Of a DNA stretch of 18,088 bases, positions 1 to 9,000 are shown piece after piece. The notes under the pieces were generated by a model, which searched no databases, was not told the origin of the DNA, and was given only the letters and a program-made list of their open reading frames with translations. Position 1 is the stretch's first letter. Every line of letters starts with the position of its first letter. The position numbers and the translations under genes were made by a program. The stretch lies in assembly GCA_963923035.1 (NCBI GenBank), contig CAWUKT010000115.1, positions 1 to 18,088 of the forward strand, given 5' to 3'. The stretch comes from CAWUKT01 sp963923035 (lineage in GTDB: Bacteria > Bacteroidota > Bacteroidia > J057 > JADKCL01).

Positions 1-55
1 CGCATTCCCATATTCTCCGGAGTGACTGGAGTTCAGACGTGTGCTCTTCCGATCT
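1..55. other. Contig end with Illumina adapter contamination
   Basis: Positions 22-55 (GTGACTGGAGTTCAG at the left, GCTCTTCCGATCT at the right) are identical to the 34-base Illumina multiplexing index/read-2 adapter as I remember it. Positions 1-21 are of unknown origin: they do not read as the usual P7 sequence, and they do not continue the HYR reading frame in a recognisable way. This stretch is a library artefact, not genome. The apparent GTG start at 41 lies inside the adapter, so the residues MLFRS that would begin the protein are adapter-encoded. The real coding sequence begins with the ACT codon at 56. The contig probably broke here because the sequence lies in a nearly repeated array. 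Confidence 0.95.
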
Positions 56-3000
56 ACTGATCAGAGTGGCAATTCTGATACGTGTATTGCTAACGTGACA
101 GTAGTTGATCCGGTATCCCCGACGGCCGTTTGTAACGATATCACGGTTGTTCTGGACGCAAGTGGTCAAGCGACCATTGTTGCAGCCGACATTGATGGCG
201 GAAGCAATGACAACTGTGGTTCTGTCACAGTGAGCATTGATCCGAACGAAGGCACATTTGATTGCTCGAACGTTGGTGTGAATACGGTTACGTTGGTTGT
301 TACCGACCTGAGCGGAAACACTGACTCTTGTGTCGCGAATGTGACCGTGGTTGATCCGGTTGCTCCGACAGCAGTTTGTAAGGACATCACGGTCGTGTTG
401 GACGTCAATGGTCAGGCGACCATTGTTGCGGCCGATATTGACGGTGGCAGCACCGACAACTGCGGCTCGGTAACCATTAGCATTGACCCGAACGATGGCA
501 CATTCGATTGTTCTGATGCAGGCGTAAACGGTGTGGCTTTGATTGTGACCGATCAAAGTGGCAACTCCGATACCTGTATTGCCAATGTGACGGTTGTAGA
601 TGGTGAGCCTCCGGTAGCGATTTGCCAGGACGTGACGATCCAACTGGATCAGAATGGAAATGCAATGATCTTCACGGCTGACATCAACAATGGTAGCCTC
701 GACAACTGTGGCATCGCCAATGTCAGCCTGGACAAGACGACCTTCGACTGCTCTGAAGTAGGACCCAATACGGTTACGTTGACTGTCACGGATGTGAGCG
801 GAAATGCTGACACCTGCCAGGCGACGGTAACGGTTCAAGACAATATTCCCCCGGTTGCCAACTGTGAAGACATCACGGTCTATCTGGACCAAGCTGGAAT
901 CGCTCTGGTGAATGCCAATGATATTGACGGTGGCAGCACCGACAATTGTGGTGTCGCAAGCGTTTCAACGAATGTCTTCGGATTCGGTTGTGGCAATATT
1001 GGGGACAACCCGGCGATTCTGACCGTCACGGATGTGAATGGTAATGTCGATACCTGTACTGCAATAGTTACAGTGCTCGACACCATTGCTCCGACGGTTA
1101 CCTGCCAGGACATTACGATTACCCTTGATGCAAATGGGCAAGCCTCCATTGATGTTCCGGATGTGTTGAACAATACCCAGGACAATTGTGGCGCTGTCAT
1201 TTGCACCTTCGATACCAACGCTGTTTCCCAGACCGACTTCGATTGCGGAGACATTGGAACTGTAACTGTGACCTTGATTGCAACGGATGTCAATGGAAAC
1301 ATTGATTCCTGTGAAGCGAGTGTGACAATTGTGGACAGTGTAGCGCCGACGGCCGTTTGCCAGGATGTGACGGTGCAGGTCGGGGGCAATGGAACAGTAA
1401 CCATTTCGCCGAGCGACGTAGATGGTGGCACCACGGATAACTGTGACGTAGATTTCACAGTCTCCGATACCACCTTCGATTGTTCCGAACTCGGACCGAA
1501 TCCGGTGGTGCTCACGGCAACTGACCCGGCTGGCAATTCCGATCAGTGTACCGCTACGGTAACTGTAGAAGACGTGACGCCTCCGACGGCTGTCTGCCAG
1601 GACATCACGGTACAGATTGGACCGAATGGTGTCGTATCCATCGATGCCAGTGATGTGGATGGTGGATCTACGGACAACTGTTCTGTCGCCAGTATCTCCA
1701 TCGATCAGAATGCCTTCGGATGCCCGCAGGTAGGACCGAATACGGTCACCCTGACCGTCGTGGACGGTAGCGGCAATACCAGCACCTGTACGGCTACCGT
1801 AACGGTGGAAGAGAACATCCAGCCGGTGGCTGTTTGTAACGACATTACGGTTCAGCTTGATGCGAATGGCCAGGTCAGCATTACAGCCGCTGATGTAGAT
1901 GGTGGATCCGCCGATGTCTGCGGAATTGCCACCATCGAAGCCAACCCGACGGACTTCGACTGCTCGGATATCGGGAACAACAACGTGACGCTGGTCGTCA
2001 CTGACGTAAGTGGCAACCAGGACAGCTGTGTCGCCATCGTCACGGTGGAAGACAATATCCCGCCGGTCGCCAACTGCCAGGACATCACGGTCTACCTCAA
2101 CCAGTCCGGATTTGTCCTGGTGAATGCCAGTGACCTGGATGGAGGCAGCACGGACAACTGTGGCGTTGCCGGCATCTCAACCAATGTCTTCGCCTACGGA
2201 TGTGGCAACATCGGTGACAACCCCGCCATTCTGACGGTAACCGATGTGAATGGCAATGTCGATACCTGTACCTCCATCATTACGGTACTGGACACGATTG
2301 CGCCGACGGTCACCTGCCAGGATGTTACCATTTCTCTGGACGCCAATGGACAAGCCTCCATTGATGTACCGGACGTGCTCAGCAGCACGAGTGACAACTG
2401 TGGCTCGGTTGTTTGCACCTTCGATACCAATGCAGTTTCCCAGACCGACTTTGACTGTGGCGACATTGGAACGACCACGGTAACCCTCATCGCCCGCGAT
2501 GTCAACGGCAATATCGATTCCTGCCAGGCATCGGTGACGATTGAGGACAATATTGATCCGTCGGCTGTTTGCCAGGACATCACAGTTCAGGTCGATAACA
2601 ATGGCAATGTTTCAATTACCCCGGCGGATGTCGATGGTGGCTCCTCCGACAATTGCGATGTTGACCTGGCGATCTCGGACAGCCTCTTCGATTGCTCCGA
2701 TATCGGACCGAATGGCGTCATCCTGACGGCAACTGACCCGGCAGGCAACTCTGACCAGTGTACCGCTACGGTGACGGTGGAAGATGTGACGCCTCCGGTA
2801 GCTGTTTGCCAGGACATTACCCTGTACCTCAACAATGGCACTGCAAGCATCTCAGTGAGCGATGTGGATGGTGGCTCTACCGACAACTGTCAGGTCAGCG
2901 TCTCCATCTCCGACAGCGTATTTGATTGCGCTTCGCTGGGTGTGAATCCGGTGACGATCACTGCGGTTGATCCCTCCGGCAACACGGATGATTGTATCGC

Positions 3001-5908
3001 CAATGTGACCGTTCTGGATACGAATATTGCGACCGCGACCTGCCAGGACATCACCGTATCGGTGGATCCGAATGGCAGCATCACCATTGATCCTTCTCTG
3101 ATCGCCAGCGTGAGCAGCGATGCCTGTGGAGTGGATTCGGTGGATGTATGCGGATCAAGCTGCTCGATCATTGACTTCAACAGCTTCTCAGCTGGAACCA
3201 ATATCACCACTCAATTGGCGAGTGTCGGAATCAGTTCCGTATCGGCCACGGGTGGTATCAACCAGGCCTGGATCTTCGACAGCTCCAACCCGACGGGTGG
3301 TGACTGGGATCTGGGTACGCCGAACCAGCAGTACGGTGGACCTGGCGTTGGCAACGGTGGCGCTTCCAATAACGTCGCGCTGGGTAAGCTGTTGATCGTT
3401 CAGGAAAACAACAATACGCCGGATGACAACGGTGGTGGTGGCAACCTGTACTTCAATTTCTCCAACGCTCCGACCATCAACTCGGTCAAGATCGTGGACA
3501 TTGAAGAGAACAACAGCTTCATGGTAGTCACCCAGACCAATGGAAATACCACCACGATTCCGATCGCGCAAATAGGTGACAACTCCGTTCAGGATGTGCC
3601 GGTGAACCTCACCGACGTGGCGCAGCTCCGGGTCCGCTTCAAGCGTTCCGGTGGCGTGGCTTCCCTGGATGTTTGCAACACCGCTTGTAACAATACCTTC
3701 ACCTGCGCAGATGTGGGTACCACCCAGCCGGTTGTGCTGACGGTATTCAGCAACGGCAACCAGAGCTCCTGCACGGCCAATGTCACCATCGTGGACAGCG
3801 TGCCGCCGGTAGCCGTTTGCCAGGACGTGACCCTCCAGTTGAACAGCAGTGGACACGCAGCCATTTCGGCGGCGGATGTCGACGGTGGTTCCACGGACAA
3901 CTGCAACGTTCAGGTCTCGATCTCCGAGAGCCAGTTTGATTGCAGCGATGTTGGCACGGTTGGCGTCACCTTGACGGCGACGGACAACTCGGGCAACGCC
4001 GATAACTGCCTCGCCAACGTAACTGTCGAAGACAATGTCGCGCCGGACGCCGTTTGCCAGGACGTCACTGTCTACCTGGATGGAAGTGGTCAAGCCACGA
4101 TTACTGCCACCGATGTGGATGGAGGCAGTACCGACAACTGTTCGATTGATTCGATCGCCGTCGACGAAGAGCAATTCGACTGTGCCGACCTCGGCGCCAA
4201 CGCCGTCACCCTGACGGTAAGCGATCCGAGTGGCAATACAGACGATTGCCAGGCCACGGTCACTGTAGTAGATACCGTAGCTCCGACGGCCATTTGCCAG
4301 AACATTACAGTATCGGTTGATTCCATCACCGGTACGGTAACAGTAACGGGAGTCGATATCGACGCCGGAAGCCTTGACAACTGTGGCATCGATACCGTAG
4401 ACATCTGCGGCAACGTTTGCAGCATCGTTGACTTCAATTCCTTCTCCGCGGGCACCAATATCACCACGCAGCTCGCGAGCCAGGGCATCAGCTCCATCTC
4501 CGCCACCGGCGGAATTGGACAGGCCTGGATCTTCGACAGCTCCAACCCGACGGGAGGTGATTGGGACCTGGGTACTCCGAACCAGCAGTACGGTGGACCT
4601 GGAGTTGGAAATGGTGGAGCATCGAACAGCGTATCGCTTGGAAAAGTGTTGATTGTCCAGGAAAACAACAATACGCCGGATGACAACGGTGGAGGCGGCA
4701 ACCTCTACTTCAACTTCTCCAATGCTCCGACCATCAATTCTGTGAAGATTGTCGACATCGAAGAGAACAACAGCTTCCTCGATGTGACCAATACGAGCGG
4801 CATCACCACCCGGATCAATATCCCGCAAGTGGGTGACAACTCGGTGCAGGACGTTCCGGTGAACATCACCGATGTCGCGCAGCTCCGCGTCCGCTTCAAG
4901 CGTTCCGGTGCAATCGCTTCCCTCGACCTGTGCAATACCAGCTGTACAAATACCTTCGCCTGCGGCGATTCTGCTCAGACGGTTACCCTGACGGTCACCG
5001 ACAACAGCGGCAACCAGAGCACTTGTACGGCCAACGTAACGGTAGAAGGTGGCGCACCGTCCATCACCTGCCCGCCGAATACCGTCTCGAATTGCATTGC
5101 TGAGATTCCGGTTCAGGATCCGACGTCTGTCATCATCAGCGATGGCTGCGGCGGACTGGGCGGAACGATCCTCGTCAGTGACTCGGCAGTAGGCGCGGCC
5201 AGCTGTGCCAATGGAGTCTATACCCTGATCCGGGAGTACACCCTGATCACGACGGGTGGTGTCTCCACCAGCTGTCAGCAGACCATTACGGTCGACATTG
5301 ATACCCTCACCGAGGGTACCTGCCAGGGCTGTGACGCTGAGATCTCCATCGTTGAAGATTGTCTGAACCCGGGTTGCTTCTTCGTGACCTCTTGCAAGGA
5401 CCTCTCCAACGTGGTGCTGAGAGACGAAAATGGCAACGACTTCAAGTTCGACAACCTGAACCAAGGTGGAACGGGCTACTTCTGTCATCCGAGTGGCCTG
5501 CCGGTCACGGATGTCTGGGTCAAGTCCGGATGCTTCAAGTCGGGTGACGGTCCGGGTTACGGGCACCACTTCGAAATCTGCGCTCCGTCCAGTGGCAATG
5601 CCAAGTTGGCCGGTACCGAACCGCAGTCGGGTGAAATCAAGGTGGGTGTCCTCGAATTGGATGCCTATCCGAACCCGACCACGGGCTATCTCAAGGTCGA
5701 GCTCATGGACCGCAACGAACTCTTGAATGGCGAATTTGAGGTCAAGTTGGTGGACGTGACCGGCCGGGTGCTGGAGCGGAAAGTCTTCGAGATGATCGAC
5801 AGCCGTGCCATCGGTGACTTCGACCTCTCGGGCTACGCCAGCGGATTCTACTACATCACCGTGGAAGGACCTGAAGAGCGTCTGACCCAGAAAGTGATGC
5901 GGAAGTAA
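56..5908 (+). CDS. Giant HYR-repeat surface/adhesin-like protein with T9SS C-terminal sorting domain (5' partial)
   Basis: The 3' 1950 codons of a very large secreted protein; signal peptide and true start are missing because the contig begins in adapter. From about 119 to 5050 it is an array of roughly 80-residue HYR/Ig-like repeats. I count a partial first unit, 16 recognisable units starting PxAVCQDITV-like, and a degenerate last one (CPPNTVSNC). Most units carry four cysteines (AVC, DNC, FDC, D-C), suggesting two disulfides, and Asp-rich DGGSTDNC loops that could bind calcium. Two units, near 3155-3690 and 4412-4947, are interrupted by a duplicated non-HYR module. A Cys-rich region (5060-5620) precedes a T9SS type A sorting domain (YPNPTTG, DVTGRV, LSGYASGFYYI, QKVMRK end), which directs outer-membrane export and surface anchoring or release. 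An adhesive or matrix role is inferred from HYR families; no enzymatic motif is seen. A strong terminator follows 46 bases after the stop. Confidence 0.93.
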   Translation, partial: TDQSGNSDTCIANVTVVDPVSPTAVCNDITVVLDASGQATIVAADIDGGSNDNCGSVTVSIDPNEGTFDCSNVGVNTVTLVVTDLSGNTDSCVANVTVVDPVAPTAVCKDITVVLDVNGQATIVAADIDGGSTDNCGSVTISIDPNDGTFDCSDAGVNGVALIVTDQSGNSDTCIANVTVVDGEPPVAICQDVTIQLDQNGNAMIFTADINNGSLDNCGIANVSLDKTTFDCSEVGPNTVTLTVTDVSGNADTCQATVTVQDNIPPVANCEDITVYLDQAGIALVNANDIDGGSTDNCGVASVSTNVFGFGCGNIGDNPAILTVTDVNGNVDTCTAIVTVLDTIAPTVTCQDITITLDANGQASIDVPDVLNNTQDNCGAVICTFDTNAVSQTDFDCGDIGTVTVTLIATDVNGNIDSCEASVTIVDSVAPTAVCQDVTVQVGGNGTVTISPSDVDGGTTDNCDVDFTVSDTTFDCSELGPNPVVLTATDPAGNSDQCTATVTVEDVTPPTAVCQDITVQIGPNGVVSIDASDVDGGSTDNCSVASISIDQNAFGCPQVGPNTVTLTVVDGSGNTSTCTATVTVEENIQPVAVCNDITVQLDANGQVSITAADVDGGSADVCGIATIEANPTDFDCSDIGNNNVTLVVTDVSGNQDSCVAIVTVEDNIPPVANCQDITVYLNQSGFVLVNASDLDGGSTDNCGVAGISTNVFAYGCGNIGDNPAILTVTDVNGNVDTCTSIITVLDTIAPTVTCQDVTISLDANGQASIDVPDVLSSTSDNCGSVVCTFDTNAVSQTDFDCGDIGTTTVTLIARDVNGNIDSCQASVTIEDNIDPSAVCQDITVQVDNNGNVSITPADVDGGSSDNCDVDLAISDSLFDCSDIGPNGVILTATDPAGNSDQCTATVTVEDVTPPVAVCQDITLYLNNGTASISVSDVDGGSTDNCQVSVSISDSVFDCASLGVNPVTITAVDPSGNTDDCIANVTVLDTNIATATCQDITVSVDPNGSITIDPSLIASVSSDACGVDSVDVCGSSCSIIDFNSFSAGTNITTQLASVGISSVSATGGINQAWIFDSSNPTGGDWDLGTPNQQYGGPGVGNGGASNNVALGKLLIVQENNNTPDDNGGGGNLYFNFSNAPTINSVKIVDIEENNSFMVVTQTNGNTTTIPIAQIGDNSVQDVPVNLTDVAQLRVRFKRSGGVASLDVCNTACNNTFTCADVGTTQPVVLTVFSNGNQSSCTANVTIVDSVPPVAVCQDVTLQLNSSGHAAISAADVDGGSTDNCNVQVSISESQFDCSDVGTVGVTLTATDNSGNADNCLANVTVEDNVAPDAVCQDVTVYLDGSGQATITATDVDGGSTDNCSIDSIAVDEEQFDCADLGANAVTLTVSDPSGNTDDCQATVTVVDTVAPTAICQNITVSVDSITGTVTVTGVDIDAGSLDNCGIDTVDICGNVCSIVDFNSFSAGTNITTQLASQGISSISATGGIGQAWIFDSSNPTGGDWDLGTPNQQYGGPGVGNGGASNSVSLGKVLIVQENNNTPDDNGGGGNLYFNFSNAPTINSVKIVDIEENNSFLDVTNTSGITTRINIPQVGDNSVQDVPVNITDVAQLRVRFKRSGAIASLDLCNTSCTNTFACGDSAQTVTLTVTDNSGNQSTCTANVTVEGGAPSITCPPNTVSNCIAEIPVQDPTSVIISDGCGGLGGTILVSDSAVGAASCANGVYTLIREYTLITTGGVSTSCQQTITVDIDTLTEGTCQGCDAEISIVEDCLNPGCFFVTSCKDLSNVVLRDENGNDFKFDNLNQGGTGYFCHPSGLPVTDVWVKSGCFKSGDGPGYGHHFEICAPSSGNAKLAGTEPQSGEIKVGVLELDAYPNPTTGYLKVELMDRNELLNGEFEVKLVDVTGRVLERKVFEMIDSRAIGDFDLSGYASGFYYITVEGPEERLTQKVMRK
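611..1582 (+). repeat. HYR block copy 1 (four repeats)
   Basis: Four consecutive HYR units starting at 611, 851, 1091 and 1346 have the same unit lengths and order as the units starting at 1823, 2063, 2303 and 2558: a constant offset of 1212 bases (404 codons). The last three pairs share non-consensus features, such as the unit with GCGNIGDNPAILTVTDVNGN and the unit with CTFDTNAVSQTDFDCGDIG. The first pair is more diverged. This is a block duplication superimposed on the single-unit repeat. Confidence 0.85.
1823..2794 (+). repeat. HYR block copy 2 (four repeats)
   Basis: Second copy of the four-unit block described at 611-1582, in frame, at a constant 1212-base offset. Protein similarity is very high for the last three units and nucleotide differences are mostly at third positions, so the duplication is not brand new. 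The similarity stops at the unit starting at 2795, which does not resemble its counterpart at 1583 beyond the general HYR pattern. Confidence 0.85.
3155..3690 (+). repeat. Inserted beta-module copy A inside an HYR unit
   Basis: About 175 residues with no HYR signature interrupt the unit that begins ATATCQDITV, between its VDSVDVCG and NTFTCADVG parts. The module reads DFNSFSAGTN, AWIFDSSNPTGGDWDLGTP, GGPGVGNGG, LIVQENN, NLYFNF, VKIVDIEENNS, GDNSVQDVPV and LRVRFKRSG. From memory it resembles a beta-sandwich module found in other bacterial exoproteins (the FDSxNPTGGDxDLGTP and DIEE signatures); I cannot name the family. Binding of carbohydrate or another ligand would be speculation. A second copy lies 1257 bases (419 codons) downstream. 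Confidence 0.75.
4412..4947 (+). repeat. Inserted beta-module copy B inside an HYR unit
   Basis: Second copy of the module at 3155-3690, in frame, 1257 bases away and inserted at the equivalent place of another HYR unit (after IDTVDICG, before NTFACGDS). It is nearly identical from IFDSSNPTGGDWDLGTP through VKIVDIEENNS and differs mainly in the loop after it (LDVTNTSGITTRI against MVVTQTNGNTTTI). The shared insertion site suggests that HYR unit plus module was duplicated as one piece, rather than inserted twice independently. Confidence 0.8.
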
Positions 5909-5953
5909 ACCAGTCGATTAGCAACATTTTAATACTGAGACTAAGTCAATCAC

Positions 5954-5978
5954 GGGGGCCATTTTGGCCCCCTTTTTT
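5954..5978 (+). terminator. Rho-independent terminator of the HYR gene
   Basis: A perfect 7-bp stem, GGGGGCC (5954-5960) with GGCCCCC (5966-5972), closes a five-base loop ATTTT and is followed directly by six T (5973-5978). It sits 46 bases after the TAA stop of the HYR protein and 48 bases before the next gene start, so the 1176-codon gene is probably transcribed separately. Confidence 0.9.
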
Positions 5979-6025
5979 ATCCCTTCTCCATTCAAGGGTA
6001 TCCGCACTTTTCCCTATCTTTTGGC

Positions 6026-9000
6026 ATGCCGGCTCTCGAATCACCCAACCATCAGCTTCCCCAAAGTGGCCCCGCTCAGATCAATGGAGTGGATATTTCG
6101 CCGCTGTCGGGGGAGAAGGACTATGTCCAGCATACCATTGATGTGGCTGGACCGGCTGGGCGACACGGACGGGAGGGAACCCACCGGCATTCCCGGGCGC
6201 GTTCGGGCTTTTCGGGATCGGATGGAAGCAATGGAATGCCCGGAGGAAGGGGAGAGGATGGCGAACGGGGAACCGATGCGGGGGACATAGAGGTGGTGCT
6301 GAAATTGGAGGGGGAGGAGCTGGGAAAACGCTTTGGATTGCCTTACGACGGAGAGATCATGCTGGACGCCCAGACCCGCTACCCGGGTCAGGTCGTACGG
6401 CCTGAGCATGTCGATTTTCAGCCGGTATTTGATCCTGCGGTGAAGCTATTGGCGTACGGAGGGCGGGGAGGAGACGGGGGAGATGGAGGCAAAGGACAGG
6501 ATGGCGGGCACGGGGGAAGCGGTTCCAATGCGACCCGGTCCCGGTCCGGTGAGGATGGGGGAGACGGTGGGGACGGAGGACGAGGAGGGGATGGCGGTCA
6601 CGGAGGAAATGGGGGAGAAGGAGGAAAAGTAATTGCCAAAACCAAGGCCGATGAGAGTCACTTGTTGATGTTGGTGGAGCCCATGGTCCACGGAGGAGAT
6701 GGCGGGATTGGAGGAACGGGTGGACCCGGCGGCGCCGGGGGAAGAGGCGGTTCCGGAGGAAGCTCGTACAGTTGGCAGGAGAGGTCCGGAACCGACGCCA
6801 ATGGGAATCCCCAATACCGCACGCGCCGCAACCCCGGAGGGTCCTCCGGGCGCAGAGGACATGGCGGCGCCGCTGGCGCCACCGGTACGCGGGGCCGACA
6901 AGGCCCCCACGGCCACTTCAGCGTCAAGCTACTCAACGACCAGGGCCAAGAAATCGCCAGCTATGCCCGGCGCTTCGACCTCGAGATCGTATCCTACCAA
7001 CTCCGCGATGCCTACCAGGACCAGATTTGGGAGCCCGGCGAACGCATTTACATTTCCCAACTGACCGTCCGCAATACCGGGGCCATGCCCATGCCGCCCC
7101 ACCGAAACGCCTATTTCATTTTTCGCAACAACAACCTCATCATCTCTGATCCCCTCGCCCTGGAACTGCCCACCGGACTTCCGGCCGGAGCCAGCCATAC
7201 CTTCGAAGAAGAACTCTGCATCCGGGTCCGACGGCCCCGGCCCGAAGAGATCGGCGAGGAGCCCTTGAACTGGACGGCCCAGGCCATGCCCAGAGCCCTC
7301 ATGGGCGGCATCCAGAAGGTTTTCGATGCGGCAGTGAACCCTACCGCTCTCGAGGTGAGTTTTCCCGTTGAGTGCTCTCCTATTACCGGGCACCACGCCA
7401 TTGCGCGGGGGGAGGCCACGAGATTGGATTGGACGGTGACGAATGAATCGGCGCTGGACCAGGGCAAAATGAGCAATCAGGGGCGGGAGTTGGAGACCCT
7501 GCTGCGGCTTGTTTTGAAGGATGATCCCGATGCCTTGCCGTTGAAGTACATCATCCTGTTTGACAAATGGGGGCGGGAATGTCCCCACAACGAGCCCCTG
7601 GACCAGGTGATTCCGATGCTGCTCGCCAAGGGAAATGGAGACGACATCAAGAATTTTCTGGAGCAGGTGGCCTATATCGGGATCCATCCCGATGCCCGCC
7701 CCATGACCACCGCGGCTTCCCATTTGTCCGTCGACTTTGCCCATCCCGACGAACCCGATGCCCTGGAAACCATCCAGCGGCCCGAATTTCAGGTGCGGGT
7801 GGCCAAGCGCTACACCAAGACCCCGGGGTCGGACATCCTGCTTGTGATCAACAAGGACACCCATTTGAGGACCGTCCAGGACATCGTCGGATACTACGAA
7901 CAACTTGGATCGGAGGTGGACATCTGGGACATTTCCCACTACGGGCGGCTGAACCTGGAGCATTTGCAGGAGAATGGGCGCACTTTGATGGAAGATTTTG
8001 AGGGAAAAACGGTCTTGTTGCTCAACAACCAATTCCTCAGCAACCAACGCGCCCAGGTCTTTTCCTCCGAGATGATCGACAAGCGCCAATTCCTCCGGGC
8101 GACGAATGACTTCGGCATCACCTTTTTTGTGTTGGGGCCGACCCAGCCCAAGGGAGAAGATATCGGGGCGCAGCTCGGAATCCCGACAGCCGAGCCCACA
8201 TCCATTTCCTGGTACGACAGCCGTCGGGATGTCCGCAAGGCCTTGAAGAAGCGGGTCGAGGAACGGATCCGGGAGGACGAGGGAACCCTGACGGCTCCCC
8301 TGGGCAATGCGGCCGAGCCCCTGGACAACTTTTCCAATCGGGCCATCGGTTGGCGGGCGAAGGGCAAAGTCTGGTTGTGGACGTGGTGGCGGTTCCGAGA
8401 GTCGCGGTTGAGGAAAAAGGCGGAGCAATTGGTGGAAATGCTGGAACGTCGGTACCCGCAAGAGCGGTTCTTTGCGGTCTATGGCCGGGACCTCAAGACC
8501 AAAAATGTCCGCCTGGGCGGACTCTGGGGCGACGTGGAATGGGGCACGGTCATCTTTCGGCAGGGGCCGCACCGCATCCACGGTGGCCGCATGGTGGGCA
8601 TCGACATTCCCGAGCGGGCGCTCGTGGACGGGAGCTTTTTCAAAGGCCCCCATGCCGCTTACCAACTGGCGCTGGGCCTCACCATCTGGGAATCGCGCGA
8701 AGTCTTCCGCCAATTCCTGGAATCCCACGACGAAATCCTCCGCGATGCAGGGGCCCGGGACGCCTTTTTCCGGGCGTGTATGTACCACATCGCCACGGAA
8801 CAGGCCAACCTGCGCATGCACAGCTGGACCCACCTCAGCAGCAAGGAACTCGAGGAGCAACTCGTTTTCTTCCGGCTGTTGACCAGTTTTTCCCTCCGCT
8901 TCAACCAATTCGATTCCCCCCAAACCCAATTGTTCAACCAGGTCTTTGCGCATACCCTGGCCCTGGTCCGCGCCCAGCACTACAAACTGAACGGCCTGTT

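Noticed and set aside
41..55. GTG start codon for the HYR protein
   Set aside because: It lies inside the sequencing adapter; the true start is off the contig.
3188..5569. Long minus-strand open frame (793 codons)
   Set aside because: It is the antisense shadow of the HYR array: its composition follows the repeated plus-strand codons, and the plus frame has clear domains and a T9SS tail.
6015..6023. TATCTTTTG as a -7 promoter element for the 1176-codon gene
   Set aside because: It is only two bases before the ATG, so transcription would begin inside or after the start codon; it also has one base too many for TAnnTTTG.
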